Source of the DNA: CAZYWA01 sp964650975 [NCBI: uncultured bacterium]
GTDB lineage: Bacteria > JADJOY01
Length of the DNA: 8,114 nucleotides
Direction: 5' to 3'
NCBI GenBank assembly: GCA_964650975.1
Contig: CAZYWA010000367.1
Coordinates: 1-8,114 of the forward strand
Of this stretch, positions 1 through 6,063 are shown piece by piece. Made by a program: the position numbers and the translations under genes. Under the pieces are notes generated by a model. The model made no database searches, was not told the DNA's origin, and worked only from the letters and a program-made list of their open reading frames with translations. Every line of letters begins with the position of its first letter. Position 1 is the first letter of the stretch.

Positions 1-13
1 ACGTCCGCCGACC

Positions 14-1255
14 TCAGGGGACCGTAACGGACCAGTCGGACGTGTTGCCGCTCTCGAAGCCGTCGGCGAAGACCAGATCGGCTCGCCCGCTCTGGTACCA
101 CCGGATCGAGTCGTTCACGTACGAACCGGCGACCAGGTCGAGATCTCCGTCTCCGTCGAGATCCGCGGCGCGCACCACGAGCACGTCGTTCATGGCGGTC
201 GAGACGGTGTGCAGCGCCCAGCTCGATCCGCCGCCCAGGTTCTCGTACCAGGCGACGGTGGCGGCGTAGCCCGACCCGGCGATCAGGTCGAGGTCGCCGT
301 CCTGGTCGAGGTCGACGGCCGAGACCGACCACACGCCTTTGGCGGTGGTCGTGACTTTGTGCACCGCCGTGAAGTTTCCCGATCCGGCGTTCTCGTACCA
401 GGCGATGGTGCGGTCGTCGAACGAGGCCGAGAGGATGTCCAGGTCACCGTCGCCGTCGACGTCCGCGGTGCTCACCGAGCGGACGCTCTGCGCGGAGGTC
501 GAGAGGGTGTGCAGGGTCCACGCCGTGGCGTCGCCGTCGTTCTGGTACCAAGCGACGGTGTTGTCGAGACGGGACGCGGCGACGATGTCGAGCGAGCCGT
601 CGTCGTCGACGTCGGCCACCGCCACCGAATCCGCGCCGTCCGCGGACGTCGAGAGCACGTGCAGCGACCAGCCGGTGCCGGTGCCGTCGTTCTCGTACCA
701 GGCGATGGTGTCGTCGTCGTAGGACGCCGCGGCGACGTCCAGGTCGCCGTCCCCGTCGAGATCGCCGACGGCCACCGAGAAGGCGCCGGGAGCGGTGGTC
801 GAGATCGTGTGAACGACCCAGCTCTCGCCCTGTCCGTCGTTCGCGTACCAGGCGAACGTGTTGTTGTAGGTCGACGCCACCACCAGATCCATGTCGCTGT
901 CGCCGTCCATGTCCGCGGCGACGACCGTGCGCGGCTCGTGCAGCGCCGTGGTGACGGTGTGGATGGTCCAGCCGCCGCCGTGGCCGTCGTTCTGGTACCA
1001 GGCGAGCTTGTTGTCGAAGAAGGACACCGAGATCACGTCGGGATGGCCGTCGCCGTCGATGTCGGCCACGGTCGCGTCGACTTCCCCGTCCGCGGTCGTG
1101 GTGATGGCGGGCGGCGTGGTGAACGGAATGTCGCTGGCGCGAGCGTTCCCGGCGGCGCCCGCGGCACCGAGCACCGGCGCGACCAGCAACATCAGATAGC
1201 GGCCGTACCGACCGCGGTTTCGAGGAACGTACGCTCTTGCGCGGCGACGCTTCAT
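14..1255 (-). CDS. Secreted FG-GAP/VCBS seven-bladed beta-propeller protein
   Basis: The protein has 413 residues. The ATG at 1255 is preceded by GGGAGG about 4-8 nt upstream, which favours it over in-frame starts further upstream (1354, 1303). Residues 1-40 form a basic N-terminus, a hydrophobic stretch (LMLLVAPVLGAAGAAG) and an Ala-x-Ala end, so a Sec signal peptide is likely. Residues 60-390 hold seven Ca-binding DxDGDGxxD loops starting at D65, D115, D165, D215, D265, D315 and D365, each followed about 20 residues later by an AWYxND-type motif. This is the FG-GAP/VCBS (integrin alpha-like) pattern, and seven blades would close one propeller. The tail reads FADGFESG then DWSVTVP, a short C-terminal motif that I recall from other secreted repeat proteins. 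Such proteins are usually exported or surface-attached; ligand and role are unknown. It is transcribed away from the repeat modules upstream of it. Confidence 0.9.
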   Translation of the reverse strand: MKRRRARAYVPRNRGRYGRYLMLLVAPVLGAAGAAGNARASDIPFTTPPAITTTADGEVDATVADIDGDGHPDVISVSFFDNKLAWYQNDGHGGGWTIHTVTTALHEPRTVVAADMDGDSDMDLVVASTYNNTFAWYANDGQGESWVVHTISTTAPGAFSVAVGDLDGDGDLDVAAASYDDDTIAWYENDGTGTGWSLHVLSTSADGADSVAVADVDDDGSLDIVAASRLDNTVAWYQNDGDATAWTLHTLSTSAQSVRSVSTADVDGDGDLDILSASFDDRTIAWYENAGSGNFTAVHKVTTTAKGVWSVSAVDLDQDGDLDLIAGSGYAATVAWYENLGGGSSWALHTVSTAMNDVLVVRAADLDGDGDLDLVAGSYVNDSIRWYQSGRADLVFADGFESGNTSDWSVTVP

Positions 1256-1259
1256 CGGT

Positions 1260-1265
1260 CCTCCC
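1260..1265 (-). promoter_or_regulatory. Ribosome binding site fixing the start of the FG-GAP protein
   Basis: On the minus strand the sequence GGGAGGACCG precedes the ATG at 1255. It is a near-consensus Shine-Dalgarno at normal spacing, and it places the start directly before the signal peptide rather than 33 codons upstream. Confidence 0.7.
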
Positions 1266-1420
1266 ACCAGACACGCGTCGCGCGACGGCGGGTCGCGCGA
1301 CATCACCGGTGCCTGTGGGACACCAACGTGCGTCCGCCGCCGTCCGGACGACATGGGCGATCGTCCGGTTTTGATCTAGGGGATCGGCCTTGGCGTATCC
1401 GCGCCAGGACAAACGCTCTG

Positions 1421-1560
1421 CTCGCCGTGATCCCCGAACCGACTGCTCGCGCGAATCTCGTGCCGGCGCCGAGAGGCGCCCGGCGAGCGAGGCGAGCCGA
1501 CTTGGGTGTGGGGCCTCGGCCGGATTCACTCGGGGCGGGGCAGGGTCTGGAACAGACCCT
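1421..1560 (-). repeat. Extragenic repeat module R1, copy A
   Basis: Read on the minus strand, this block matches 5946-6088 on the plus strand. Shared segments, in order, are a short hairpin with a TTC loop, GCCCCGCCCCGA-like sequence, TCGCCGGGCGCC, a GGCGCC/GGCGCC hairpin (1465-1480), ACACGAGAT or GCACGAGAT, and GCAGTCGGTTCGGGG. The middle part (about 1500-1530) is clearly diverged. It lies downstream of the CHAP-like gene and of R2 copy A on the same strand. No coding function is evident. Confidence 0.8.
1542..1560 (-). terminator. Hairpin at the start of R1 copy A, terminator-like
   Basis: Perfect 8-bp stem (AGGGTCTG/CAGACCCT) with a 3-nt loop. It is the positional equivalent of the 5946-5966 hairpin in copy B. 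There is no T-tract after it, so intrinsic termination is uncertain; it might equally be a processing or stability element for the message from 1796-2656. Confidence 0.45.
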
Positions 1561-1568
1561 CGTGGAGA

Positions 1569-1800
1569 CTCAGAAGGCGTGGACAAAATCGGATCATTGA
1601 CCGGAGCGCTTCCTCCGGACCGATCTTTTGCTGTTTGGAGGACGCGGTCCCTGGCGTCCGCAGCGTCTCAACCAAGATGGACGCCTGCGGCTGAGAGGGA
1701 CCGCAGCTCATAGGCGACCAGGCGCAGACGCCGAGCGCTTTCCCGCCACGCAAGCCGCTGATCCAAGCGGCTGAATTTCTTTCGTCTACACCCTCTCAGA
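1569..1800 (-). repeat. Extragenic repeat module R2, copy A (MITE-like)
   Basis: The reverse complement of this block matches 6132-6366 over its whole length; the first 40 bases (1800 down to 1761) are identical and the rest is mostly identical with a few substitutions and 1-nt indels. The ends are imperfect inverted repeats: AGGGTGTAGACGAAA at one end and AAGGCGTGGACAAAA read inward from the other (11 of 15 match). CTGAG stands just outside both ends. A 61-bp internal hairpin runs from 1644 to 1704. No transposase gene is present. The element overlaps the last codon of the CHAP-like gene and supplies its stop. Confidence 0.85.
1644..1704 (-). other. Conserved internal hairpin of R2 copy A
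   Basis: The outer arms 1644-1652 (GCGGTCCCT) and 1696-1704 (AGGGACCGC) are perfectly complementary over 9 bp. Inside them a second helix forms between the segments complementary to CCGCAGGCGTC and GACGCTGCGG, with one bulged base. The same fold, of the same length, is present at 6229-6289. Confidence 0.7.
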
Positions 1801-2656
1801 TCTTGCGAATGGCGACCTGGCCCTTCGAGATGGAATACAGCTCGTAGCCAGCCCCGTCCTCGATCTGGACCGAGGCATTCCCGATCTTGATCGTCGGGAT
1901 GGGGCCGGGGCCGGCGCCTCCCGAGAAGCTCGCGAAGCTCACCCGGTAGCTTCCCTCGGTGTTCGCCTTGTCGAGCGTGACGTTCCAGATTCGGGCCCCG
2001 ATCTGAAGCGTGTACGTGCACGGAGCATCGGTGTCGTTTACCGTGGTGTACTCCCAGCGCCCCGGTTGCCTCGCGCGGGGCTCGGGACGGTAGATGCTGA
2101 CGGTGCCGCCCTCGATCGACTCCAGGTTGCGGAGCGGGTGGCGCTCGGCCACGCGATGGCCGTTCGAGTTCTGCTCGAAGACCTCGGTGATGGCGCCGTG
2201 CGAATCCACCGCCGCCACCACCTGCGTGTGGTGCATCGGCTTGGCGTCGTCGTCGCCGCGGAAGGTGACGTCGTCGTACTGAGCGATGTCCCCCACCTCG
2301 AAGATCTTGCCGGCCGAGCTGCCGTACTTGGTGAGGCGCGCGACCAGGTGCGACGACCAGCGGTAGTCGCTGGTTCCCTGCGCCTCGCCGCTTCTCGTGA
2401 AATCGCCGCCGGCCACGCGCAGCGCCTCGCTCGCCAGGTGGGCGCACTCGCCGCCGCCGATGCGGTGGCCGGCGTCCACCTGAGCCTGGAGGTAGTCGGC
2501 CATCTCCTGCCCGATTGAACGGGTTCCGGTGACGCCCGGAACCGCGCACGTCACGGCGAGCAGAACCCAGAGCGCCGATCCGCGTCGGGGCGCCCAGGAA
2601 CGCCGCCCTCGGCGGGACGGATGCCTCGGCGGATCGGGCGGCGTTCGCATCGGCAC
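1796..2656 (-). CDS. Secreted CHAP/NlpC-P60-like protein with C-terminal beta-rich region
   Basis: The protein has 286 residues from the GTG at 2656, or 284 from the ATG at 2650; AGAAG upstream is a weak ribosome site that suits either. An Arg-rich N-terminus and the segment SALWVLLAVTCAVPGVTG (residues 27-44) suggest export. Residues 65-165 resemble a papain-like Cys-His amidase/peptidase core: Cys71 in GGGECAHLA at the start of a helix, GDIAQYDD (residues 122-129), His142/143 in HHTQVVAAV, and EQN (161-163) after a strand. This is the residue order of CHAP and NlpC/P60 domains, which cut peptidoglycan or related amides. Residues 195-286 are predicted beta-rich and I do not recognise them; Asn/Thr/Gly content is high. 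The C-terminus IRKI is followed by a TGA lying within repeat R2, so the original 3' end may have been altered. Catalytic assignment is inference from motifs. Confidence 0.7.
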   Translation of the reverse strand: MPMRTPPDPPRHPSRRGRRSWAPRRGSALWVLLAVTCAVPGVTGTRSIGQEMADYLQAQVDAGHRIGGGECAHLASEALRVAGGDFTRSGEAQGTSDYRWSSHLVARLTKYGSSAGKIFEVGDIAQYDDVTFRGDDDAKPMHHTQVVAAVDSHGAITEVFEQNSNGHRVAERHPLRNLESIEGGTVSIYRPEPRARQPGRWEYTTVNDTDAPCTYTLQIGARIWNVTLDKANTEGSYRVSFASFSGGAGPGPIPTIKIGNASVQIEDGAGYELYSISKGQVAIRKI

Positions 2657-2703
2657 GAAGCTTCTAGCCAGAATCCGCTAGGCTGGCCAGGATTTCGGAC
2701 ATC

Positions 2704-2721
2704 CGACCCGCGAACGGGTCG
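2704..2721 (+). promoter_or_regulatory. Hairpin in the leader of the small two-cysteine protein
   Basis: A perfect 7-bp stem CGACCCG/CGGGTCG closes a CGAA tetraloop, 20 nt before the ATG at 2742 and outside its Shine-Dalgarno (GGGAGGGAG). It lies in the 85-bp divergent intergenic region between the CHAP-like gene and this gene. It may stabilise the 5' UTR; no promoter could be assigned with confidence. Confidence 0.4.
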
Positions 2722-2741
2722 ACAACCAGGGAGGGAGTTCC

Positions 2742-2972
2742 ATGAATCACCGCGTAGTCGCGTTCGTCATCGGCCTCACGTTCCTCGCGGTGCCGGCCTT
2801 CGCCGAGAACGGCACCCCGGCACCCACGCCCAAGAAGCATCACTGCATGCTGAAGGGGGTCGAGATCCAGGCCACCAAGAAGGAGTGCCTCAACCAGGGC
2901 GGCAGCTGGCAGAAGACCGCGGCACCGGCCGGCTCGACCGCGCCGGCGCCCAAGTCGACCACCGGTCACTGA
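2742..2972 (+). CDS. Small secreted two-cysteine protein
   Basis: The protein has 76 residues. The ATG is preceded by GGGAGGGAG with about 5 nt spacing, a strong ribosome site. Residues 1-21 (MNHRVVAFVIGLTFLAVPAFA) are a textbook Sec signal peptide with AFA cleavage. The mature part is about 55 residues: a Pro/Thr-rich linker, HHC (Cys35), then KKECLNQGGSW with Cys49, and a Pro/Ala/Ser/Thr-rich tail. The C-x13-C-xx-GG-x-W pattern recalls small secreted proteins with one disulfide, but I cannot name a family. The two His residues before Cys35 might bind metal; this is speculation. It is divergent from the CHAP-like gene, stands alone, and is followed within 14 nt by a strong hairpin. Confidence 0.8.
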   Translation: MNHRVVAFVIGLTFLAVPAFAENGTPAPTPKKHHCMLKGVEIQATKKECLNQGGSWQKTAAPAGSTAPAPKSTTGH

Positions 2973-2985
2973 AGCCCGCCGCGCG

Positions 2986-3038
2986 GCGGAACGATCGTCG
3001 ACGGGGCGCTTCTCGAGGCACGCCGACGATCGTTCCGC
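2986..3038 (+). terminator. Long-stem hairpin after the small secreted protein
   Basis: The arms 2986-3000 and 3024-3038 are perfectly complementary over 15 bp, with a 23-nt loop. The stem contains the palindrome CGATCG. It starts 14 nt after the stop of the gene at 2742-2972. There is only a short CTT after it, so it is either a U-poor terminator or a 3'-end stabiliser. It may serve both the + gene and the convergent methyltransferase message. Confidence 0.6.
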
Positions 3039-3120
3039 TTGCGCTGTCATCCGCTCGTGGGCTGGCCACCGAGGGACCGGTAGCCCTCCAGGTCGAAAAC
3101 CGCGGTCGATGCCACTCGGA

Positions 3121-3139
3121 GCGCGCGGCCCCCGCGCGC
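3121..3139. terminator. GC-only hairpin between convergent genes
   Basis: GCGCGCGG and CCGCGCGC form an 8-bp stem with a CCC loop, about 42 nt beyond the methyltransferase stop (3181, minus strand). It could end that message, but low-complexity GC alternation makes such hairpins common by chance and no T-tract follows. Confidence 0.25.
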
Positions 3140-3180
3140 GCGGCCAACCCGAGGCGAGCGCTCCGCCGTAGTCGCTCGGA

Positions 3181-3939
3181 TCACAGCCGTCCAGGCTTCC
3201 GAGCAACGAAGGCGTAGTTCTGGCAAAGGCCATTGAAGAGCGCCGAAGCTCCGACGTCCGCGCGATTCCATGCATCCGCGAGGCGACGAGATGCCCGAGC
3301 CCATTCGGGAAACCTGGCCCAGCTGTTGCGGGGCAGGAAGCCGTACCTGAACCTCTCGATCAACGTCATGTCGGCCTGTCGGACGAGCTGGGCGATGTCA
3401 CGCTCGGTATATCGATGAGCGTGGCCCGAGCGACCGAACGCGCGCGCGGCGAGCTCGATCCAGCTCCATCGGTTCGGGAAGTGAACGCAGACGAAAGCGC
3501 CGCCCGGGCGGAGGACCCGGTGGATCTCGGAGAGGCTGGCGGACTCGTCGCCGCCGATCTCCCGCACGTGCTCCAGCACGCCGACCGACGCGACGGCATC
3601 GAACGACGACGAAGCAAACGGAAGTCGAACCGGATCCGAAGGTCCGCCTCGAACGAAACGGTAGCGGTTCCAGTCCATCCAGCTCGCGAAGCTGCACTCC
3701 TCGAGCGCAAAGCCGACCGCCCGGTAGCCGCTCTGCGCGAGCACGTAGGACAGATGCCCGAGCCCCGCGCCCCAGTCGAGAACCCCTGCGCCGTCGGGGA
3801 CGTGCCGCGCCAGTAGCTCGTGGAGCGGGCGGTACTGGTCGGCGCCCACCCGGCTCCGGAACGGATCCCAACCGGGCTCCGGCCGGCGACGAGCGATCGC
3901 CAGTAATTCTTCGACAGCCGCTGCCGATTGCGAGATCAC
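3181..3939 (-). CDS. Class I SAM-dependent methyltransferase
   Basis: The protein has 252 residues and starts at GTG 3939, since upstream stops exclude anything longer; no clear Shine-Dalgarno precedes it. The Rossmann methyltransferase motifs are in order: motif I VLDWGAGLGHLS (53-64) binds SAM, FDAVASVGVLEHV (113-125) is motif II with the usual LEHV, and VLRPGGAFVCVHFPN (142-156) is motif III. This is the Methyltransf_11/UbiE-like type acting on small molecules or lipids and glycans rather than nucleic acids. The C-terminal part (residues 170-250: RYTERDIAQLVRQADM, then WARFPEW) is the usual variable substrate lid. No pathway partner is adjacent, so the substrate cannot be given. It is a single gene, convergent with the small secreted protein. 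Confidence 0.85.
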   Translation of the reverse strand: MISQSAAAVEELLAIARRRPEPGWDPFRSRVGADQYRPLHELLARHVPDGAGVLDWGAGLGHLSYVLAQSGYRAVGFALEECSFASWMDWNRYRFVRGGPSDPVRLPFASSSFDAVASVGVLEHVREIGGDESASLSEIHRVLRPGGAFVCVHFPNRWSWIELAARAFGRSGHAHRYTERDIAQLVRQADMTLIERFRYGFLPRNSWARFPEWARASRRLADAWNRADVGASALFNGLCQNYAFVARKPGRL

Positions 3940-4044
3940 GAGGGAGTGCGCGGCCGGATGGGAGAGTCGCGATTCAGCGCGCTCGATCGTGCACGGATTC
4001 CTCCTGGAAGGCCACCCCGACGGCGAACGTCTTCGAGCACCCTG

Positions 4045-4296
4045 CTAGGACGGCGGGAGGTCTTGCGAAACCACCACATCCCCCGACACATCGTCCCGCC
4101 ACCCGTAGACAGCCTCACCGTAGGGAACGCGAAACTCCAGGACCAGCCCGAAGCGGGCAGCCCGATGGTTGCCCTTCGCGACCCCGATGTAGACGGCGCT
4201 CGGGTGCGTCCGTTGTATCTCGCGGGTAACGTCGGCCAGCGCCGTCGTGTCGGACACACCTCCCCGACTCGGTGGCAGCGGAACCGGTGAACGCAA
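4045..4296 (-). CDS. Doubtful small ORF, possibly a gene remnant
   Basis: An open frame of 83 codons starting at TTG 4296 (an inner GTG at about 4257 has GGGGAGG almost touching it). The stretch ADVTREIQRTHPSAVYIGVAKGNHRAARFGLVLEFRVPYGEAVYGWRDDVSGDVVV is not low-complexity and reads like an alpha/beta protein, but no family is recognised, no good ribosome site supports the start, and the segment before it contains a partly open second frame (4115-4330). It could be a short real gene, the 3' end of a decayed gene, or chance in GC-rich DNA. Confidence 0.3.
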   Translation of the reverse strand: MRSPVPLPPSRGGVSDTTALADVTREIQRTHPSAVYIGVAKGNHRAARFGLVLEFRVPYGEAVYGWRDDVSGDVVVSQDLPPS

Positions 4297-4336
4297 CGTT
4301 CGACGCGGACGCCGTGCCGCCGCCAGTCACCCTTAG

Positions 4337-5938
4337 GTGACGAGCCGGCCGCCACCGTCACGGATCGGCGACCTGATTCCCGGCTGCCGCACGCGGAAAT
4401 CATCGCCAGGCCCGCGCTACCGCGCGGTTGTCACGCTGCGGTCGCCTTGGCACGAGCCGTGCGTGTATGGCACCGGACTTTCCGCGCGGGCGATCGAGGT
4501 ACCGACCCTGGTTGAGGATCCGTGGCCAAGGACGCTGGACGCGCCGCCGTGCGGCCTCCTCGCCGTCGACGAGGAAGGCCGGATCCTGCTTGCGAATGCC
4601 CGTGCGGCGAGCCTGCTGCGCCGTAGCCACGCCGAGCTCGTCGGGATCGCGATCGAGGATCTCGTTCCCGACGCGTTGCGCGACCATCGCGACGTTCGCC
4701 CTCTCCGCGCCATTCGCGGAGACGGCACCGAGGTCGCGGTCGAGATCGAGCTCAACCCGCTCGCACTCCACGGCGAGCGGGCGATCGTGATCGGCATCGC
4801 CGACCTGGCCGAGCGTGTGGTGGCCGAAGACACGTTCCGTCTGGCGGTCGAGGTCTGTCCGAGCGGCGTGCTGCTGGTCGACGAGGAAGGCACGATCCTG
4901 GTCGCGAACCGGCAGGCCGCGAGGATCCTCGGCTATCCAATGGAAGAGCTGACCGGCCTTCCGGTGGACACGCTGGTTCCACGTCCGGCGAGGGGCGCGC
5001 ACGCCAGCCTGCGGAACGCGTACGCCGCGACCCCGGCCGCGCGGCCTCTCGGCGCGGGACGCGATCTGATGGCGATCCGCAAGGACGGCACCGAGGTACC
5101 GGTCGAGGTCGGGCTGGGACCGCTGGTGAGCAGAGGCAAGAGGCTGGTGGTCACGACGCTGGTCGACATCTCGGTGCGGAAGGAGGCGGAGCGTGCGGTG
5201 CGGGAGGCCACGGACAGGCTCGAGCAGCGGGTCGCGGAGCGCACGGCCGCGCTCGAGCGCTCGAACCAGGACCTCGAACGGTTCACCGTGATCGCCGCCC
5301 ACGATCTGCAGGAGCCGTTACGCATGGTGGCGAGCTACACCGAGATCCTGGCGGAGGAATACCGCGGACGGCTGGGCGATGCGGCGGACCAGTACATCCA
5401 CTTCGCCACGGATGGCGCGCGACGCATGCAGGGATTGCTCGACGACTTGCTGGTCTATTCGCGGGTGACGTTTCAGGACAGCAACGCCACCACGTTCGTG
5501 GCCACCGCGCCGGTCGTGGAGGTGCTCGCCGACCTACGCCTCCGGATCGAGGAGGCCGGTGCCACCGTGCGGTACGGGGAGCTTCCGGCGGTCCACGCGG
5601 ATCGACTCCAGGTGCGGCAGCTGTTCCAGAGCTTGATCTCGAATGCGATCAAGTTCCGCGGTGCCGAGGCGCCCTGGGTCGAGGTGAGCGGCAGGGTCGA
5701 GGGCGAGCACGTACTGTTCGTGGTCCGCGACAACGGCATCGGCTTCGAGATGAGACACGCGACCCGCATCTTCGAGATCTTCCAGCGCTTGCACACCCCG
5801 GCCCAGTACCCCGGACGGGGGATCGGTCTGGCGATCTGCAAGCGCATCGTCGAGCGTCATGGCGGACGGATCTGGGCCGAATCCGCGCCGGGCGCAGGCG
5901 CCGCCTTCCGCTTCACGCTTCCCCACCGCCCGATCTGA
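4337..5938 (+). CDS. Soluble PAS-PAS sensor histidine kinase (orphan)
   Basis: The protein has up to 533 residues. The GTG at 4337 lacks a ribosome site and the first 60 residues look non-conserved, so the true start may be GTG 4463 (491 residues) or later. There is no transmembrane segment. Two homologous PAS domains follow each other (about 66-157 and 167-280): PCGLLAVDEEGRILLANARAA versus PSGVLLVDEEGTILVANRQAA. The first lacks about 13-18 residues before its RGDGTEV motif. A short coiled coil (282-312, EQRVAERTAALERSNQDLE) leads to the HisKA dimer with phospho-acceptor His322 in AAHDLQEPLR, the type seen in phytochrome-like kinases. The ATPase part has the N box SLISNAIKF (N436), DNGIGFE (D465) and GRGIGLAI, then a GHL-type end. 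No response regulator is near, so the partner and signal are unknown. It is closed by R1 hairpins. Confidence 0.9.
   Translation: MTSRPPPSRIGDLIPGCRTRKSSPGPRYRAVVTLRSPWHEPCVYGTGLSARAIEVPTLVEDPWPRTLDAPPCGLLAVDEEGRILLANARAASLLRRSHAELVGIAIEDLVPDALRDHRDVRPLRAIRGDGTEVAVEIELNPLALHGERAIVIGIADLAERVVAEDTFRLAVEVCPSGVLLVDEEGTILVANRQAARILGYPMEELTGLPVDTLVPRPARGAHASLRNAYAATPAARPLGAGRDLMAIRKDGTEVPVEVGLGPLVSRGKRLVVTTLVDISVRKEAERAVREATDRLEQRVAERTAALERSNQDLERFTVIAAHDLQEPLRMVASYTEILAEEYRGRLGDAADQYIHFATDGARRMQGLLDDLLVYSRVTFQDSNATTFVATAPVVEVLADLRLRIEEAGATVRYGELPAVHADRLQVRQLFQSLISNAIKFRGAEAPWVEVSGRVEGEHVLFVVRDNGIGFEMRHATRIFEIFQRLHTPAQYPGRGIGLAICKRIVERHGGRIWAESAPGAGAAFRFTLPHRPI
4448..4462 (+). promoter_or_regulatory. 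Sigma-54-like -24/-12 promoter candidate
   Basis: TGGCACGAGCCGTGC matches the sigma-54 consensus TGGCACGN4TTGC at the invariant GG and GC with exact spacing; the only mismatch is one T in the -12 block. If real, transcription would begin near 4473, inside the longest reading of the kinase, implying a later kinase start. There is no obvious enhancer site and the match could be chance. Confidence 0.3.
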
Positions 5939-5945
5939 GTCACCC

Positions 5946-5966
5946 GGGGGGCTGTTCCAGCCCCCC
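5946..5966 (+). terminator. Hairpin at the start of R1 copy B, after the kinase
   Basis: Perfect 9-bp stem GGGGGGCTG/CAGCCCCCC with a TTC loop, 7 nt after the kinase stop. It is the counterpart of 1542-1560; the two stems differ but both stay fully paired. Confidence 0.6.
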
Positions 5967-5995
5967 GCCCCGAAAAAGTGCGATTTTTTCGGGGC
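5967..5995 (+). terminator. Second terminator hairpin after the kinase
   Basis: GCCCCGAAAAA and TTTTTCGGGGC pair over 11 bp around a 7-nt loop. With the hairpin directly before it this forms a tandem terminator-like structure. The A/T half of the stem puts a run of six T in the 3' arm. This second hairpin is not conserved in R1 copy A. Confidence 0.6.
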
Positions 5996-6063
5996 TCCAC
6001 CCCCAAAGGCGGCTCACTGCGTTCGCCGGGCGCCTCGCGGCGCCGACACGAGATCCACGCAAG

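Noticed and set aside
100-1100. DNA tandem (minisatellite) repeat in the FG-GAP gene
   Set aside because: The 150-bp period is a protein repeat; the DNA copies are diverged and explained by the propeller blades.
209-1600. Long plus-strand open frame opposite the FG-GAP gene
   Set aside because: It is rich in Arg/Val/Gly/Asp with no domain pattern and results from the GTC/GAC-rich codons of the propeller repeats; the minus frame has a signal peptide, ribosome site and seven clear motifs.
1526-1753. Small ORF within R2 copy A sharing the peptide VCAWSPM-CGPSQPQASILV with a frame in copy B
   Set aside because: The similarity follows from DNA identity; most differences change amino acids and a 1-nt indel shifts the frame in copy B, so there is no sign of protein-level selection.
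1421-1800. CRISPR array or tandem repeat
   Set aside because: R1 and R2 are single long modules at each locus, without short direct repeats separated by spacers.
2066-2518. Plus-strand ORF opposite the CHAP-like gene
   Set aside because: No start signal or recognisable motif; antisense shadow of a supported gene.
1668-2549. Second minus frame across the CHAP-like gene and R2
   Set aside because: Arg-rich shadow without domains; the other frame has signal peptide and catalytic-type motifs.
4400-5302. Minus-strand frame opposite the histidine kinase
   Set aside because: Composition is typical of an antisense shadow in GC-rich DNA (Arg/Asp/His/Gln-rich); the plus frame has complete PAS, HisKA and ATPase motifs.
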